Below, one piece after another: positions 52,589-61,431 of a stretch of 64,000 bases of DNA. A program made the position numbers and the translations under genes. The stretch is from Microbacterium trichothecenolyticum (GTDB taxonomy: Bacteria > Actinomycetota > Actinomycetes > Actinomycetales > Microbacteriaceae): contig NZ_JAUTBF010000001.1 in assembly GCF_030818955.1 (NCBI RefSeq), positions 2,480,001 to 2,544,000 on the forward strand. Reading direction: 5' to 3'. How positions within the stretch are numbered: position 1 is the first letter of the stretch; each line of letters begins with the position of its first letter. A model generated the notes under the pieces. That model made no database searches and had not been told where the DNA came from. It saw only the letters and a list, made by a program, of their open reading frames with translations.

Positions 52589-52849
52589 ATGGCCGCCATG
52601 ATGTACAACGTGCTGGAGGCGCGAAACAACCTGTCCAAGTTGATCGCCGACGTGGAGTCGGGCGTCGAGGTCACCATCGCGCGCCGTGGTGTGCCCGTGG
52701 CGAGGATCGTCCCGATGGATCACAGACCCGACCGCCCGCGGAACGCGTTCGCGGACTGGCTCGAAAAGAACCCTCTGACGCCGGCGCGGGCGAGGCCCGT
52801 CGACGAGATCGAGGCAATCATCGCCGAGAATCGAGCCGCCGGCGCGTGA
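52589..52849 (+). CDS. Phd/YefM family antitoxin
   Basis: 86 aa. The N-terminal half (MYNVLEARNNLSKLIADVES, VTIARRGVPVARIVP) is the DNA-binding Phd/YefM domain; the C-terminal part (AFADWLEKNPLTPARARPVD) is the toxin-wrapping arm. ATG 52589, 52598 or 52601 may be the start; no Shine-Dalgarno is clear, which with the adjacent operator suggests a very short or absent leader. Its stop overlaps the toxin start by GTGA. Confidence 0.85.
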   Translation: MAAMMYNVLEARNNLSKLIADVESGVEVTIARRGVPVARIVPMDHRPDRPRNAFADWLEKNPLTPARARPVDEIEAIIAENRAAGA

Positions 52850-53241
52850 TCTACGTCGACAGCTGCCTCGTGATCTACGCCGTCGAGCGCGATGACGAGA
52901 CGGGCGACCGCGCACGTGCCGCTCTCTCCGCGACCGATACGCCGCTCGCGACGAGTCCCCTGGTCATGCTGGAAGCCCTGGTGAAGCCGATGCGGGATGC
53001 CGACGCCGAGGCGCAGGTGCGAATGTGGAGCGCCTTCGACCAGTTCGAGCTCCTCCCCGTCGACGCGGACGCTTACCTCGACGCGGCTCTGCTGCGCGCG
53101 CGGCACCGCAGCCTCCGCACCGCGGATGCTCTGCACCTCGCCGTCGCGCGGCACGCCGGATGCACCGCGCTGTGGACGAACGATTCCCGCCTCGCCGAGG
53201 CCTCGGGTGGGCTGGCAGTAGACGTCATCCGGGCCGGATGA
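52846..53241 (+). CDS. vapC: VapC-type PIN domain toxin
   Basis: 131 aa PIN-domain ribonuclease. The acidic metal-binding residues are all in place: Asp5 (IYVDSCLVIYAVE), Glu43 (LVMLEALVKP), Asp94 (RTADALHLAVA) and Asp113 (LWTNDSRLAEA). Such toxins cleave RNA and are held inactive by the antitoxin encoded just upstream. GTG 52846 overlaps the antitoxin stop, giving coupled translation. Confidence 0.9.
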   Translation: MIYVDSCLVIYAVERDDETGDRARAALSATDTPLATSPLVMLEALVKPMRDADAEAQVRMWSAFDQFELLPVDADAYLDAALLRARHRSLRTADALHLAVARHAGCTALWTNDSRLAEASGGLAVDVIRAG

Positions 53242-53255
53242 GCTCCGCCCCACCG

Positions 53256-54092
53256 CTACCCGTCGATGCGCTCGCCCCAGCCCTTCGCCATCTCGACCAC
53301 CGCGGCGACGGCGGCCTCAGTGTCGGCCGAAGAGCCGCCGGCGCGGCCCGCGACGAGTCCCGCCACGAAGGCGCTCAACGGAGCGGCGGGCCGGGCGACC
53401 CCGTTGGCGACATCGCGCGCCAGATCGAGGATCAACGAAATGGGGATGTCGCCCTCGGCCAGGCCGAAACGCTCGGCCAGCGCGATGCTCCAGTCGTTGA
53501 GGGACTCGGGCGGCAGGGTGCGGGACTCGGTCATGGCTCCTCCTCGGGCAGCTTCTAGATCGTCCCACGTGTCGATGTCGCGCGTCAGGTCGGGCGCGAC
53601 CGCGACGGCCGCGATCGTGAGTCCGCCGAGCAGCGCCCGCATCGAGGCGTCGCGACCCGTGGACGGGAGACCGGATGCCGCCGCCCGCAGCGCCGCGGTC
53701 CGGTACCGGCCGATCAGCCACTGACGCCGACCGTCGTCGAGGCACACCCCGTCGAGCCCGGTCGGGACGCGCTCGGGCAGAGCCGCCAGCGCCGGACCGA
53801 GCGTCGGAAGGTCGCTCGCGACGACGTAGACCTCGTCGGCATCCACGTCGTCGAGCCCCGCGACGATGCCCGCGACGGGACCGCCGAAGGGCGGATCTTC
53901 GCGCACCCAGGTCACGTCGAGGTCGTCGTCGAGCACGGGTGCGGCCACGACGACCCGCTCGGCCCCGCGGGCACGGACGGCGCCGACCGCGACGCGCAGC
54001 AGCGTCGTGCCGTCGACCTCGAACAGGGGCTTCACGGCTCCGCCGACACGCGATCCGCGTCCCCCGGCCAGCACGATCGCGTCGACACTCAC
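53256..54092 (-). CDS. mobA: Molybdenum cofactor guanylyltransferase with C-terminal DUF6457-like domain
   Basis: 278 aa. Residues 1-185 are a MobA nucleotidyltransferase with IVLAGGRGSRVGGAVKPLFE (GTP binding), VREDPPFGGPVAGIVAGLDD and VVASDLPTLGPAL. Residues about 195-278 form a helical domain (LNDWSIALAERFGLAEGDIP, LILDLARDVANGVARPAAPL) matching the small DUF6457 proteins seen beside Mo-cofactor genes in actinobacteria; here it is fused. The start is GTG 54092, overlapping the moeA stop (GTGA). Confidence 0.87.
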   Translation of the reverse strand: MSVDAIVLAGGRGSRVGGAVKPLFEVDGTTLLRVAVGAVRARGAERVVVAAPVLDDDLDVTWVREDPPFGGPVAGIVAGLDDVDADEVYVVASDLPTLGPALAALPERVPTGLDGVCLDDGRRQWLIGRYRTAALRAAASGLPSTGRDASMRALLGGLTIAAVAVAPDLTRDIDTWDDLEAARGGAMTESRTLPPESLNDWSIALAERFGLAEGDIPISLILDLARDVANGVARPAAPLSAFVAGLVAGRAGGSSADTEAAVAAVVEMAKGWGERIDG

Positions 54093-55306
54093 CACCGCGT
54101 CACCGTCACGAGGTCGCCCGCGCGCACGTCGTCGATGCTCGGGGGAATGACGGCGAGACCGTCGGCCTCGCCGAGGCCGCGCGTTCCGTTGGCTGTCGGC
54201 ACGGCGATCCAGCGCGCGGGGTCGCGGCGGTCGAGTCGCACGGGCACGTACTGCACGCGCTCGGGCCGCGCTCGACGATCCGCGGCGAGCGCCACGCGCA
54301 GGCTCTCGCGACCGAGGTCGACGTCGCCCTCCAGTGCACGGAGCGCGGGACGCACGAACAGTTCGAACGACACCGCCGCGCTGACCGGGTTTCCGGGCAG
54401 CCCGAACAGCAGGGTGCCGGCGGCGCTGCGCCCGAAGCCCTGCGGCTTGCCCGGCTGCATGCGCACCCGGTCGAAGCGCATGAGGTCGCCGAGCGTGTTC
54501 TTGACCACTTCATACGCGCCCGCGCTGACCCCGCCCGAGAACACGACCACGTCGGCGCCCGCCGCCTCGGCGGCGACGATCGCCCGGCGCGGTCCGTCGC
54601 CCTCGTCTCCCACACTCGTGCGCAGCACCACCTCGGCCCCGGCCTCTTCGGCCAGCGCCGCAAGCAGCACACTGTTCGATTCGGGGATCTGCCCGCGCCG
54701 GAGCACTCCGCCCGGCGGGACGAGCTCGGAGCCCGTCGAGACCACGGCCACTCGCGGTGCGCGCGCCACGGAGACCATGCCCACCCCGGATGCCGCGATC
54801 GCACCGACCCGCGCGGCGGTGAGCCGCACGCCGTCGGCGACGACGAGATCGCCGGCGCGCACATCCGAGCCGCGGCGGCGGATATGCGCGCCGACGCCAC
54901 GGGGGGCGGCGACGACGGTGACCGGGTCGAGACCCCCGGCGAGACCGTGAACCGTGTCCTCGAAGGGAACGATCGCCGTGGCGTCAGAGGGCACGGGCGC
55001 TCCGGTCATGATGCGGGCCGCCTCGCCGGCATCCAATCGAGGATCGTCCACGGCGCCCGCCGGCAGGTCGGCGACGACCCGAAGGGTGGCGGGGAGTTCG
55101 CCGAGCCCGCGCACGGCGAACCCGTCCATGGCGGAGCTGTCGAACCCCGGTACGTCGACCGCGGCCACGACAGGATGCCGCAGCACGCGCCCGCGCGCCG
55201 CCGCCACATCGCGCATCTCGGGGACGATCGGCACGACCGCCTCGAGCACCGTCGCCAGATGCGCGGCGACCTCGATCATTCGGTCGTCGACGGACGGGGC
55301 GGACAT
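54089..55306 (-). CDS. moeA: Molybdopterin molybdotransferase MoeA
   Basis: 405 aa. Inserts molybdate into adenylated molybdopterin. Marks are VPGFDSSAMDGFAVRG near 53-68, ARIMTGAPVPSDATAIVPFE, VAVVSTGSELVPPGG, VVFSGGVSAGAYEVVK and LFGLPGNPVSAAVSFELF. ATG 55306. It forms a two-gene unit with mobA. No molybdoenzyme is in the window; a xanthine dehydrogenase elsewhere would link it to the purine island, but that is inference. Confidence 0.93.
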   Translation of the reverse strand: MSAPSVDDRMIEVAAHLATVLEAVVPIVPEMRDVAAARGRVLRHPVVAAVDVPGFDSSAMDGFAVRGLGELPATLRVVADLPAGAVDDPRLDAGEAARIMTGAPVPSDATAIVPFEDTVHGLAGGLDPVTVVAAPRGVGAHIRRRGSDVRAGDLVVADGVRLTAARVGAIAASGVGMVSVARAPRVAVVSTGSELVPPGGVLRRGQIPESNSVLLAALAEEAGAEVVLRTSVGDEGDGPRRAIVAAEAAGADVVVFSGGVSAGAYEVVKNTLGDLMRFDRVRMQPGKPQGFGRSAAGTLLFGLPGNPVSAAVSFELFVRPALRALEGDVDLGRESLRVALAADRRARPERVQYVPVRLDRRDPARWIAVPTANGTRGLGEADGLAVIPPSIDDVRAGDLVTVTRW

Positions 55307-55433
55307 GGGACCAGCGTAGGCGCCGGACAGGGGCGGGACGCCCCCCCAATTCGTCGCGCTCCTCATGAATAGCGCCTGGCGCCGCCGTGAATGACGAATG
55401 AAAACAAGTCGTGCGGACGCGCCTCTTTTCTCG

Positions 55434-55439
55434 TACCCT
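55434..55439 (+). promoter_or_regulatory. Likely -10 box of a leaderless lsr2 transcript
   Basis: TACCCT ends six bases before the GTG at 55446 and no Shine-Dalgarno precedes that codon. This spacing puts the transcription start at or next to the GTG. A -35 match is poor. An overlapping CTATAA is too close to the start to serve. Confidence 0.4.
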
Positions 55440-55445
55440 ATAAAC

Positions 55446-55778
55446 GTGGCAAGAAGAAGAGTTACTCAGCTTATCGACGACCTCGACGGAGAGGTCATCA
55501 ACAATGGATCGACCGTCTCATTCTCCGTCAACGGAAAAGCGTACGAGATCGACCTCTCCCCTCGAAATGCGGAGAGATTGAGAGAGGCTCTCGAGCCTTT
55601 TATCTCGGCCGCCCGCCCCATCGGGAACGCGCCGGGAACCCGTCGGCCCAGGGCCGCGACGGCATCTCATCACACCGTCGCCGACATCCGCGCCTGGGCG
55701 GCGGAGAACGGCATCGAGCTCAACCCCCAGGGGCGGATCCCGTCGGCCGTGCACGAGGCCTTCAACGCGCGACACTGA
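55446..55778 (+). CDS. lsr2: Lsr2-like nucleoid-associated protein
   Basis: 110 aa, the standard size. N-terminal dimerisation domain (RVTQLIDDLDGEVINNGSTV) and C-terminal DNA-binding domain (IRAWAAENGIELNPQGRIPS, AVHEAFNA). The AT-hook-like RGR of canonical Lsr2 is QGR here (95-97). Lsr2 binds AT-rich minor grooves and silences foreign genes. GTG 55446 gives the conserved opening; an earlier ATG at 55398 would add 16 unconserved residues. Confidence 0.9.
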   Translation: MARRRVTQLIDDLDGEVINNGSTVSFSVNGKAYEIDLSPRNAERLREALEPFISAARPIGNAPGTRRPRAATASHHTVADIRAWAAENGIELNPQGRIPSAVHEAFNARH

Positions 55779-56215
55779 GCACTGGCCGGCGACGAGGGCG
55801 GGGAAACCGCAGGGTCGACGGCCAGGCTGGCGTCGTCGCGCCTGCAGCACGGGGCCGAAACGCCCATGAACAAGCGCGGTCTAAACGTTCCGGGAGCGCT
55901 CGACGGCGTGGCAGATCGGCGCACCGCCGGCGCGTGATCGGTGGCACGCAGCCGATGAAACGACGGCCCTTCCCGACGACGATGCGGACATCGACGACGA
56001 TGTGCCCGCAGGAGCGGTCCGCCGTCGATGCGAAAGAACGGCGAGCGCCGCCGAATCCCCAGGACGATCCGCGCGCAATCCGCGGGGCGAGGGAATTCAC
56101 CACGCGAAACCATCCGCGTAACAACGCAAAAGATTTCTGCGCGCGCGAGTATCTGATATCCACGCATGCACGCAGATTCAATCTCGAAACCGCGTGAACT
56201 CTTCGTGCAACTCAA
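55779..56215. other. Gap between lsr2 and the sortase gene
   Basis: 437 bp between convergent stops. The half nearer the sortase gene is less GC-rich than the rest of the window. Several frames stay open, but none has a start with a Shine-Dalgarno or codon bias like its neighbours. No clear terminator, repeat or RNA gene was found. Confidence 0.6.
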
Positions 56216-57136
56216 TTACAGAATCGGCTCGTCGGCCACCTCCGAACGCGCACGTGAATACCCAGCGGTCCACACGACGAATCCCGCGAGCACGACGGCC
56301 ACACCCATCAAAATGAGCCACCAGGGGAATCCTGGAATGTCCGGCGCTTTTCCCGCGCGCGCGACGTCCTCGGGCGGCGTGGGGGTGATTCGCTCCCCCG
56401 TGACGAGGATGCGATGAGTGTTCACCCCCAGCGGAGTACAGGTGACGAGGGTCACCAGATCCTCACCGACCTGCGGGTACAGGGTCTGCGTCTCTTCCGG
56501 GCGGACCACGCGCGAGTCCCGCACGCGATAGGTGAGCACCTCGCCGAAGACCTCGATGGTGAAGGTGTCGCCGACGTGCACCTGGTCGAGGTGATCGAAC
56601 AGGGTCGCTCCCGCGAGCCCCCGGTGGGCCGTGAGCACGGAGTGCTGGTCTGCCCCGCCGACCGGGAGCGACGTGCCCTCCAGGTGCCCGACGCCCTTCT
56701 GCAAGGTGGCATCGCTCGTGCCGTGATAGATCGGAAGGTCGACGTCGATCGTCGGGATGCGCAACCGACCCATCACGCCGTCGGCGTCTGCACGCAGCAG
56801 ATCGGCATAGTCGAAGCCCGGGGCGGCTGCTCCCGAACTCTGGGGGACCCGCGAGCCCGCTTCCACGAGGGCACCGCCGACGAGCGCGGCGTTGTAGTCG
56901 TGGGCGAGCGAGAGGGCGTCTTCGCGCGCGGTCACGCTCGTCGATCCCACGACCGTGGAGACGTCGACGATGAGACGCGACTGGTTGTACTGCGCCCACC
57001 AGCTCGCGACGGAGGGATACAGCATGCACAGCACACCCACGAAGGCGACGACCACCAGTGCGGCGGTGCCCCATGGCATCCGCCACCGGCGAACGTGTCG
57101 CAGGTCGCGACGGCGAACCGTCACCGTGTCGATCAT
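56216..57136 (-). CDS. srtC: Class C sortase (pilin polymerase)
   Basis: 306 aa. N-terminal membrane helix (about 22-42), catalytic domain, and a second C-terminal helix (about 270-292) typical of class C. Catalytic His lies in HSVLTAHRGLAGATLF; Cys233 and Arg242 in LVTLVTCTPLGVNTHRILVT. An Asp-Pro-like lid region near GAAAPGFDYADLL is not clearly a DP[WF] motif. It joins pilin subunits through isopeptide bonds. It lies behind the major pilin and surface protein genes, completing a pilus cassette. Confidence 0.92.
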   Translation of the reverse strand: MIDTVTVRRRDLRHVRRWRMPWGTAALVVVAFVGVLCMLYPSVASWWAQYNQSRLIVDVSTVVGSTSVTAREDALSLAHDYNAALVGGALVEAGSRVPQSSGAAAPGFDYADLLRADADGVMGRLRIPTIDVDLPIYHGTSDATLQKGVGHLEGTSLPVGGADQHSVLTAHRGLAGATLFDHLDQVHVGDTFTIEVFGEVLTYRVRDSRVVRPEETQTLYPQVGEDLVTLVTCTPLGVNTHRILVTGERITPTPPEDVARAGKAPDIPGFPWWLILMGVAVVLAGFVVWTAGYSRARSEVADEPIL

Positions 57137-57190
57137 GCAGAGTCCTTACGAGCCGGCGGGACGCCCGTCAGGGGCATCGCGTGAAGTGAG

Positions 57191-57232
57191 CGGGCCGGGA
57201 GGCAGGAGTCGACGACTCCCGCTCCCGGCCCG
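57191..57232 (-). terminator. Hairpin between pilin and sortase genes
   Basis: CGGGCCGGGAG (57191-57201) pairs with CTCCCGGCCCG (57222-57232), with a further GGAGTC/GACTCC stem inside. It follows the pilin stop by seven bases. It could partly stop transcription so that far less sortase than pilin is made. Confidence 0.7.
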
Positions 57233-57238
57233 TTCGGA

Positions 57239-58642
57239 TCAGCGGCGGGCGGCGCGCAGACGGCGGACGACCAGCGTCCCGACGCCCGTGGCCAAGAGCC
57301 CGAGGCCGATTGCGGTGAACAGCGCGCTGCCACCACCACCGGTGAGCGGCAGGTTCGGACCGGCCTGCTGGGTGTTGGGCACCGTGACCGAGGTCGGCGT
57401 GCCGCTCGTGCCGTTGGCCGTGACGGTCACCTGGCGCCACGGATCGGCCGGCAGCACGTACCCGGCGGGAGCCTTCGTCTCCTTCAGCCAGTAATCGCGC
57501 GATTTCGTGTCGTTGTTTCCCACCCACAGGCCCGGGACCGAGATCTTGCCGTCGGAATCGGTCGTGAAGGGTCCCGCCACGAGGGCGCCGTCACGGGCGT
57601 CGTACACCTCGAACTGCGCCCCCTGCAGAGTGTTGCTCGTCGTGGCGTCCTGCTTGACGATCGTCAGCGCACCCCAGTTGGTCTGCGGGGTGTTCGTGGT
57701 GCGGTCCGAGCCGTTGGTGTTGACGATGGCCGTGTTCGTGATCTCACCGTTGGTGCCGAGGCTGTCGACCCGGGTCGTGATGTCGGCGGTGACCGCGGTC
57801 TTGCCCGCGAGCTTCGACAGACCCGTCGCGGTGAACACGATCTTCACGTTGTTGGTGACGGTGTAGTCGGTGCCCTCGGTCAGGGTCGTCCCGTCGATCT
57901 TCACCACGGCGCCGATGTAGGTCAGCCGGGAGTCGAGCGTGTCGGTGATCGAGAAGCTGCGGTAGGTGTCGTCCGCGGCGATCGGGGCGATCGGAGCGTT
58001 CACCGTCCACACGATGGTGGACCCGAGGGTCGGAGCCGACGGAGCCGCCACGGTCTTGGTGGGCGTGGTGTCGTTCAACTTGTTCTTCGGGTACACGTGC
58101 ACGTCGTAGAGCCACGTTCCCTGGTCGGGGTAGGGCACCGAGACGAGGAAAGGCTGCACCGGCGAGACGATCGGGTTGGCACCCGGCCCCGTCTCGGTGA
58201 CGTAGTACAGACCGTAAGGGAGGTTCGACACGACGGCGACACCGGAGGCGTCGGTGGTGACGGAGGTCTGCGCACCCAGCGAGTACGGCGACTGGCTGAC
58301 GTTCGCGGGAGTGACGTTCTGCGCCACGTCCCACCCGGCGGCGGTCGTGAGGTCGATCGGGGAACCGGAGTAGTTCACCCGCTGAACGCTGAACTGGACG
58401 CCTTCGAGGGCCTGACCGAGCGCGGCGATCTTGGCCGGGTCGGTGATCTCGGTTCCGTCACCGGCCGCACCGGGGTCACCCGCGTGCTTGTGGATGGTGA
58501 GGGTTCCCGTGGTGCCCGTGATGTTCGACGGGCTCGGGCCCGCGGCGTTGGCGGCAGGCGCCGCCGCCACGCCGAGCGCGGCCAGCGCGGCGATGCCGAG
58601 TCCGGCTGCGACGCTGCGCAGCAGGGACGATCTACGAACCAT
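57239..58642 (-). CDS. Major pilin, LPXTG-anchored (SpaH/EbpB type)
   Basis: 467 aa. Signal peptide at 1-33; pilin motif with reactive lysine near 186 (WLYDVHVYPKNKL); Ig-like domains; E-box DYWLKETKAPAGYVLPAD near 385; sorting signal LPLTG at 431-435, then a membrane helix and RRLRAARR tail. The lysine is the site at which sortase C links subunits. The start is ATG 58642, after AGGATCACTC; an upstream ATG at 58660 lacks a Shine-Dalgarno. It is the shaft subunit of the pilus. Confidence 0.93.
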   Translation of the reverse strand: MVRRSSLLRSVAAGLGIAALAALGVAAAPAANAAGPSPSNITGTTGTLTIHKHAGDPGAAGDGTEITDPAKIAALGQALEGVQFSVQRVNYSGSPIDLTTAAGWDVAQNVTPANVSQSPYSLGAQTSVTTDASGVAVVSNLPYGLYYVTETGPGANPIVSPVQPFLVSVPYPDQGTWLYDVHVYPKNKLNDTTPTKTVAAPSAPTLGSTIVWTVNAPIAPIAADDTYRSFSITDTLDSRLTYIGAVVKIDGTTLTEGTDYTVTNNVKIVFTATGLSKLAGKTAVTADITTRVDSLGTNGEITNTAIVNTNGSDRTTNTPQTNWGALTIVKQDATTSNTLQGAQFEVYDARDGALVAGPFTTDSDGKISVPGLWVGNNDTKSRDYWLKETKAPAGYVLPADPWRQVTVTANGTSGTPTSVTVPNTQQAGPNLPLTGGGGSALFTAIGLGLLATGVGTLVVRRLRAARR

Positions 58643-58715
58643 GAGTGATCCTGCTTTCATTGTGAAGGGACGCCATCCGGTCGGGTCGACGAATGGGTGG
58701 TGCAATCGGGGGAAA

Positions 58716-61077
58716 TCAGGACGACGACGCTGAGCGACGTCGCAGCCGGAGGATGACGGCAGCGACCAGTGCCACGATCAGCAGTCCGCCGCCCACCATC
58801 AGGAAGCTGTCGCGCCCGACTCCGCCGGTGAGGGGGAGCGTGGCGCCTGCCTGCTGCGCATTCACCTGGGCACCCATGTCCTGCGTGCTGCCCGCGTTGG
58901 CCGCGGTGACGGAGAACGAGAACGAGCGGTTCGCGACATACCCCGGGGGGAGCGAGTGTCTCGCGGACGCTGTAGGAGCCCCACGCGAGGTTCGACAACC
59001 GGAAGACGCCCGGAGCGGGATCCTGGTCGGGCCCTGCGCAGGGACTTGCGACGCAGTCCACGATCTCGGTGCCGGAAGCATCGAAGCCGGGTCCGGTGAT
59101 GCTCCAGCGCGAGCCGGCGAGCAGTCCACCCGTCTTCTCCGCCGTCTTGGTCCAGGTCACGGCGCCGGGCTTGCTGGCGTTCGTGATGGTGCAGACCACG
59201 GCGGCGTTGGCGGCGACGACCACCTGGGAGCCCGTGACCGCTCCGCCCGTGCAGGTCCATGCCGACGCGGCGTACCCGGCGGGTCCGCCGGCTTCGGACA
59301 GGTCGTACGAACCGACCTTCACCACGGCGTTCGTCACCGCCGCATCACCGGTCTTGCCGGTGATGGTCTGGGGGCCGGTTCCCGTCAGGGTCCAGTCCGA
59401 CACCGTCGAGGAGCCGCCGAAGGTGTTGTCCACCTGCTTGCGCAGGGTCAGCGTGCCCGACGAGGGCTTGTTCACGAGGGTGCAGTCGACGGCGTCGCCG
59501 GGAGCGACCGAGGGCACGTCCGAGCCAGCGGCCGACGCGATCGTCACGGTGCGCGTGGAGCCATCGAGACTGGTGACGGTGCACGAGCCGTTGACGAACT
59601 CCCAGGCGCTCTGTTGCACCTCGGAGACGCTGACGGTGGCGCGCGACGACACGGTGGCGAAGCCGAGCTGCCACGTGACCGATCCCGAGGCCGGCGTGAC
59701 CTGCGTGGTCGCCGACGGCGAGCTCGTTCCGGATCCGGCCGTGAACGTGGTCGCGGCTCCGAGCGTCCACCCGCTGCCGTTCGCCGGGTTCTGTCCGGTG
59801 AGGTCCTGCACCGTCTTGTGCAGCGTCACGGTGGCGATGAGAGGCGCGTTCGTGAACGTGCAGTCGACCGCGGCCCCCGACCGATCGGGCACGGTGATCG
59901 CTGCCTCCGGCGAGGAGGCGGTCAGAATCGTCGCCCCGGTTTCATCCGTACAGACGAGGGTCGTCGCGTATGACGACAACGAGCTGGAGGACCCGGATGC
60001 CATCGCCTCACGCACCGTGTAGGTGCGGTTCTGGATCACGGCGAGCGGCCCGACCTGGGCGCTCTGCACCCCGGTGGCCGTGCCCGATGTCGTCGTCGTT
60101 GCCGAGACCGTGGTCCCGCTCAACACCGACAGGGTGAACTGATCGGATGCCGCGACGCGGCCGGTGACGTTCTTGCGCACGACGAGACTCGCGGGCGAGT
60201 TGCAGCTGGCGAGGTCGGTACTGTTGGCCAGACCGGTCGTGACGTTCTTGATGAGCTCGCCGGTCGTGGCGTTGTACTCGCGCACCGTCGTGCCGTTGCC
60301 GAGGAAGAGACCGCCCGTGGTGTTGAAGGCCGCACCGTTGATGTTCTCGAAGTTCGCGGTGGTGAACGAGAACGACTGCGTCGAGGGCAGCAGACCGCCG
60401 CTCGCGGAGGCGAGGGCCGCCGCCGACACCGAGTAGACCGAGGTGCTGGTCGCGCTGGCGACGACGTACAGGTTGCCCTGCGCATCGAAGGCCATGTCAC
60501 CGTTGCCCCCGCCACTGGCCGACGTGTCGATGTATCCCAGGCGAGCGAACCCCCCGGTGCTCGGGAGGTATCGGAAGAGAGTGAATCGGCCGCCGCCGAA
60601 GCCGCCGAAGAAGTACGCGCCCGACTTCAGATCCACCGCGCCCGCCACGAAGGCGGAGACGTCGGTGCTGGAGAACCGGTCGCCGGTGCTGTGCCACGCG
60701 GAGCCGTCGAAGTACCACATGGTGATGTTGGTGGCCGTGGTGCGCTCGTACGCGAGCGCGGTGGATCCGTTTCGGCCGATGCCGAGTCCGTTCATGCTCT
60801 GGACACCGGTCGCCGGCGTTCCGACGTTGGTGACGACACCGTTGGACACACGCTTGAGCTGACCGGTCGCCCCGATCGAGTACAGGTTGTCCGTCGCGCA
60901 GACCAGTCCCGCGTTGACGCCACTGGGCACACTGCTGAGCGGCACCAAGGGGGCGGAAGCGGCCAGGGCCGTGGTCGTCGCGACCGCTGGCGAGGCCGCG
61001 TGCGCCGCGGGCGAGACGCCGAGGACGAGAGCGAGGCCGACCGCGCCGACGAGGCACGCCCGAAGGCTTCGAATCAT
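58716..61077 (-). CDS. Large LPXTG surface protein, probable tip/adhesin subunit (frameshifted)
   Basis: About 786 residues when the frame is repaired. Signal peptide (IRSLRACLVGAVGLALVLGV to AHA), an N-terminal region of about 270 residues with repeated Tyr/Gly turns (DNLYSIGATGQLKRVSNG), then several SpaA-like prealbumin folds (SLVVRKNVTGRVAASDQFTL, GTLTLRKQVDNTFGGSSTVS). A C6G4 tract at 58941-58950 carries one base too many: read as is, the E-box SVRETLAPPG runs on into an unrelated tail to 58657, and the YVANRSFSFSV...LPLTGG anchor and membrane helix are lost. ATG 61077 is used; TTG 61086 has better Shine-Dalgarno spacing (GGAG). Confidence 0.8.
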
Positions 61078-61086
61078 GAAGCGCAA

Positions 61087-61431
61087 AGGAAACTCCAAAC
61101 ACAACCGTTTGCATTGCGGGAACGGAAAAGATCGATCTCTTTGTTGGAGGTTTCGCTTATACAGGCGAATACATCGCCCATTGCTCGCAAAATCGGATTC
61201 CCCCAAACCCGAGACCCTCACCGTAACGACGCAGAGTCCGCATGGGAATCTGTTCATACCCCTCTAATACCGTGAGTACTAATACCTCGTACGAAAGAAG
61301 GGAACGCCGTCGAGGCGGAGCGAAGACCGCCCAGTGCGATTAGCGCCGATACCCGCCCCCGGGCCTCATCTGCCGCGCGCGGAAGACTCCCGAATCGAAG
61401 AGGAAAAGCGCGCGCGAGCCCGAGCGAACGA
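61087..61431. other. Promoter region of the pilus genes, low GC
   Basis: 345 bp between the LuxR-type gene and the surface protein gene, both on the minus strand. Clearly richer in A+T than the surroundings. It contains a direct repeat (61264-61286) and an extended -10-like TGTATAAG on the minus strand near 61163-61156. No reading frame is convincing. Confidence 0.6.
61264..61286 (-). promoter_or_regulatory. Direct repeat GGTATTAG-N7-GGTATTAG upstream of the pilus operon
   Basis: On the minus strand GGTATTAG occurs twice with a 15-bp period, roughly 100 bp upstream of the TATAAG-like box. A regulator such as the LuxR-type protein encoded just upstream could bind here. Activator binding is inference from position. 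Confidence 0.45.

Noticed and set aside
55391..56197. A 268-codon plus-strand frame overlapping lsr2 and its downstream gap
   Set aside because: It overlaps lsr2 in another frame and has no domain or Shine-Dalgarno; composition is not coding-like.
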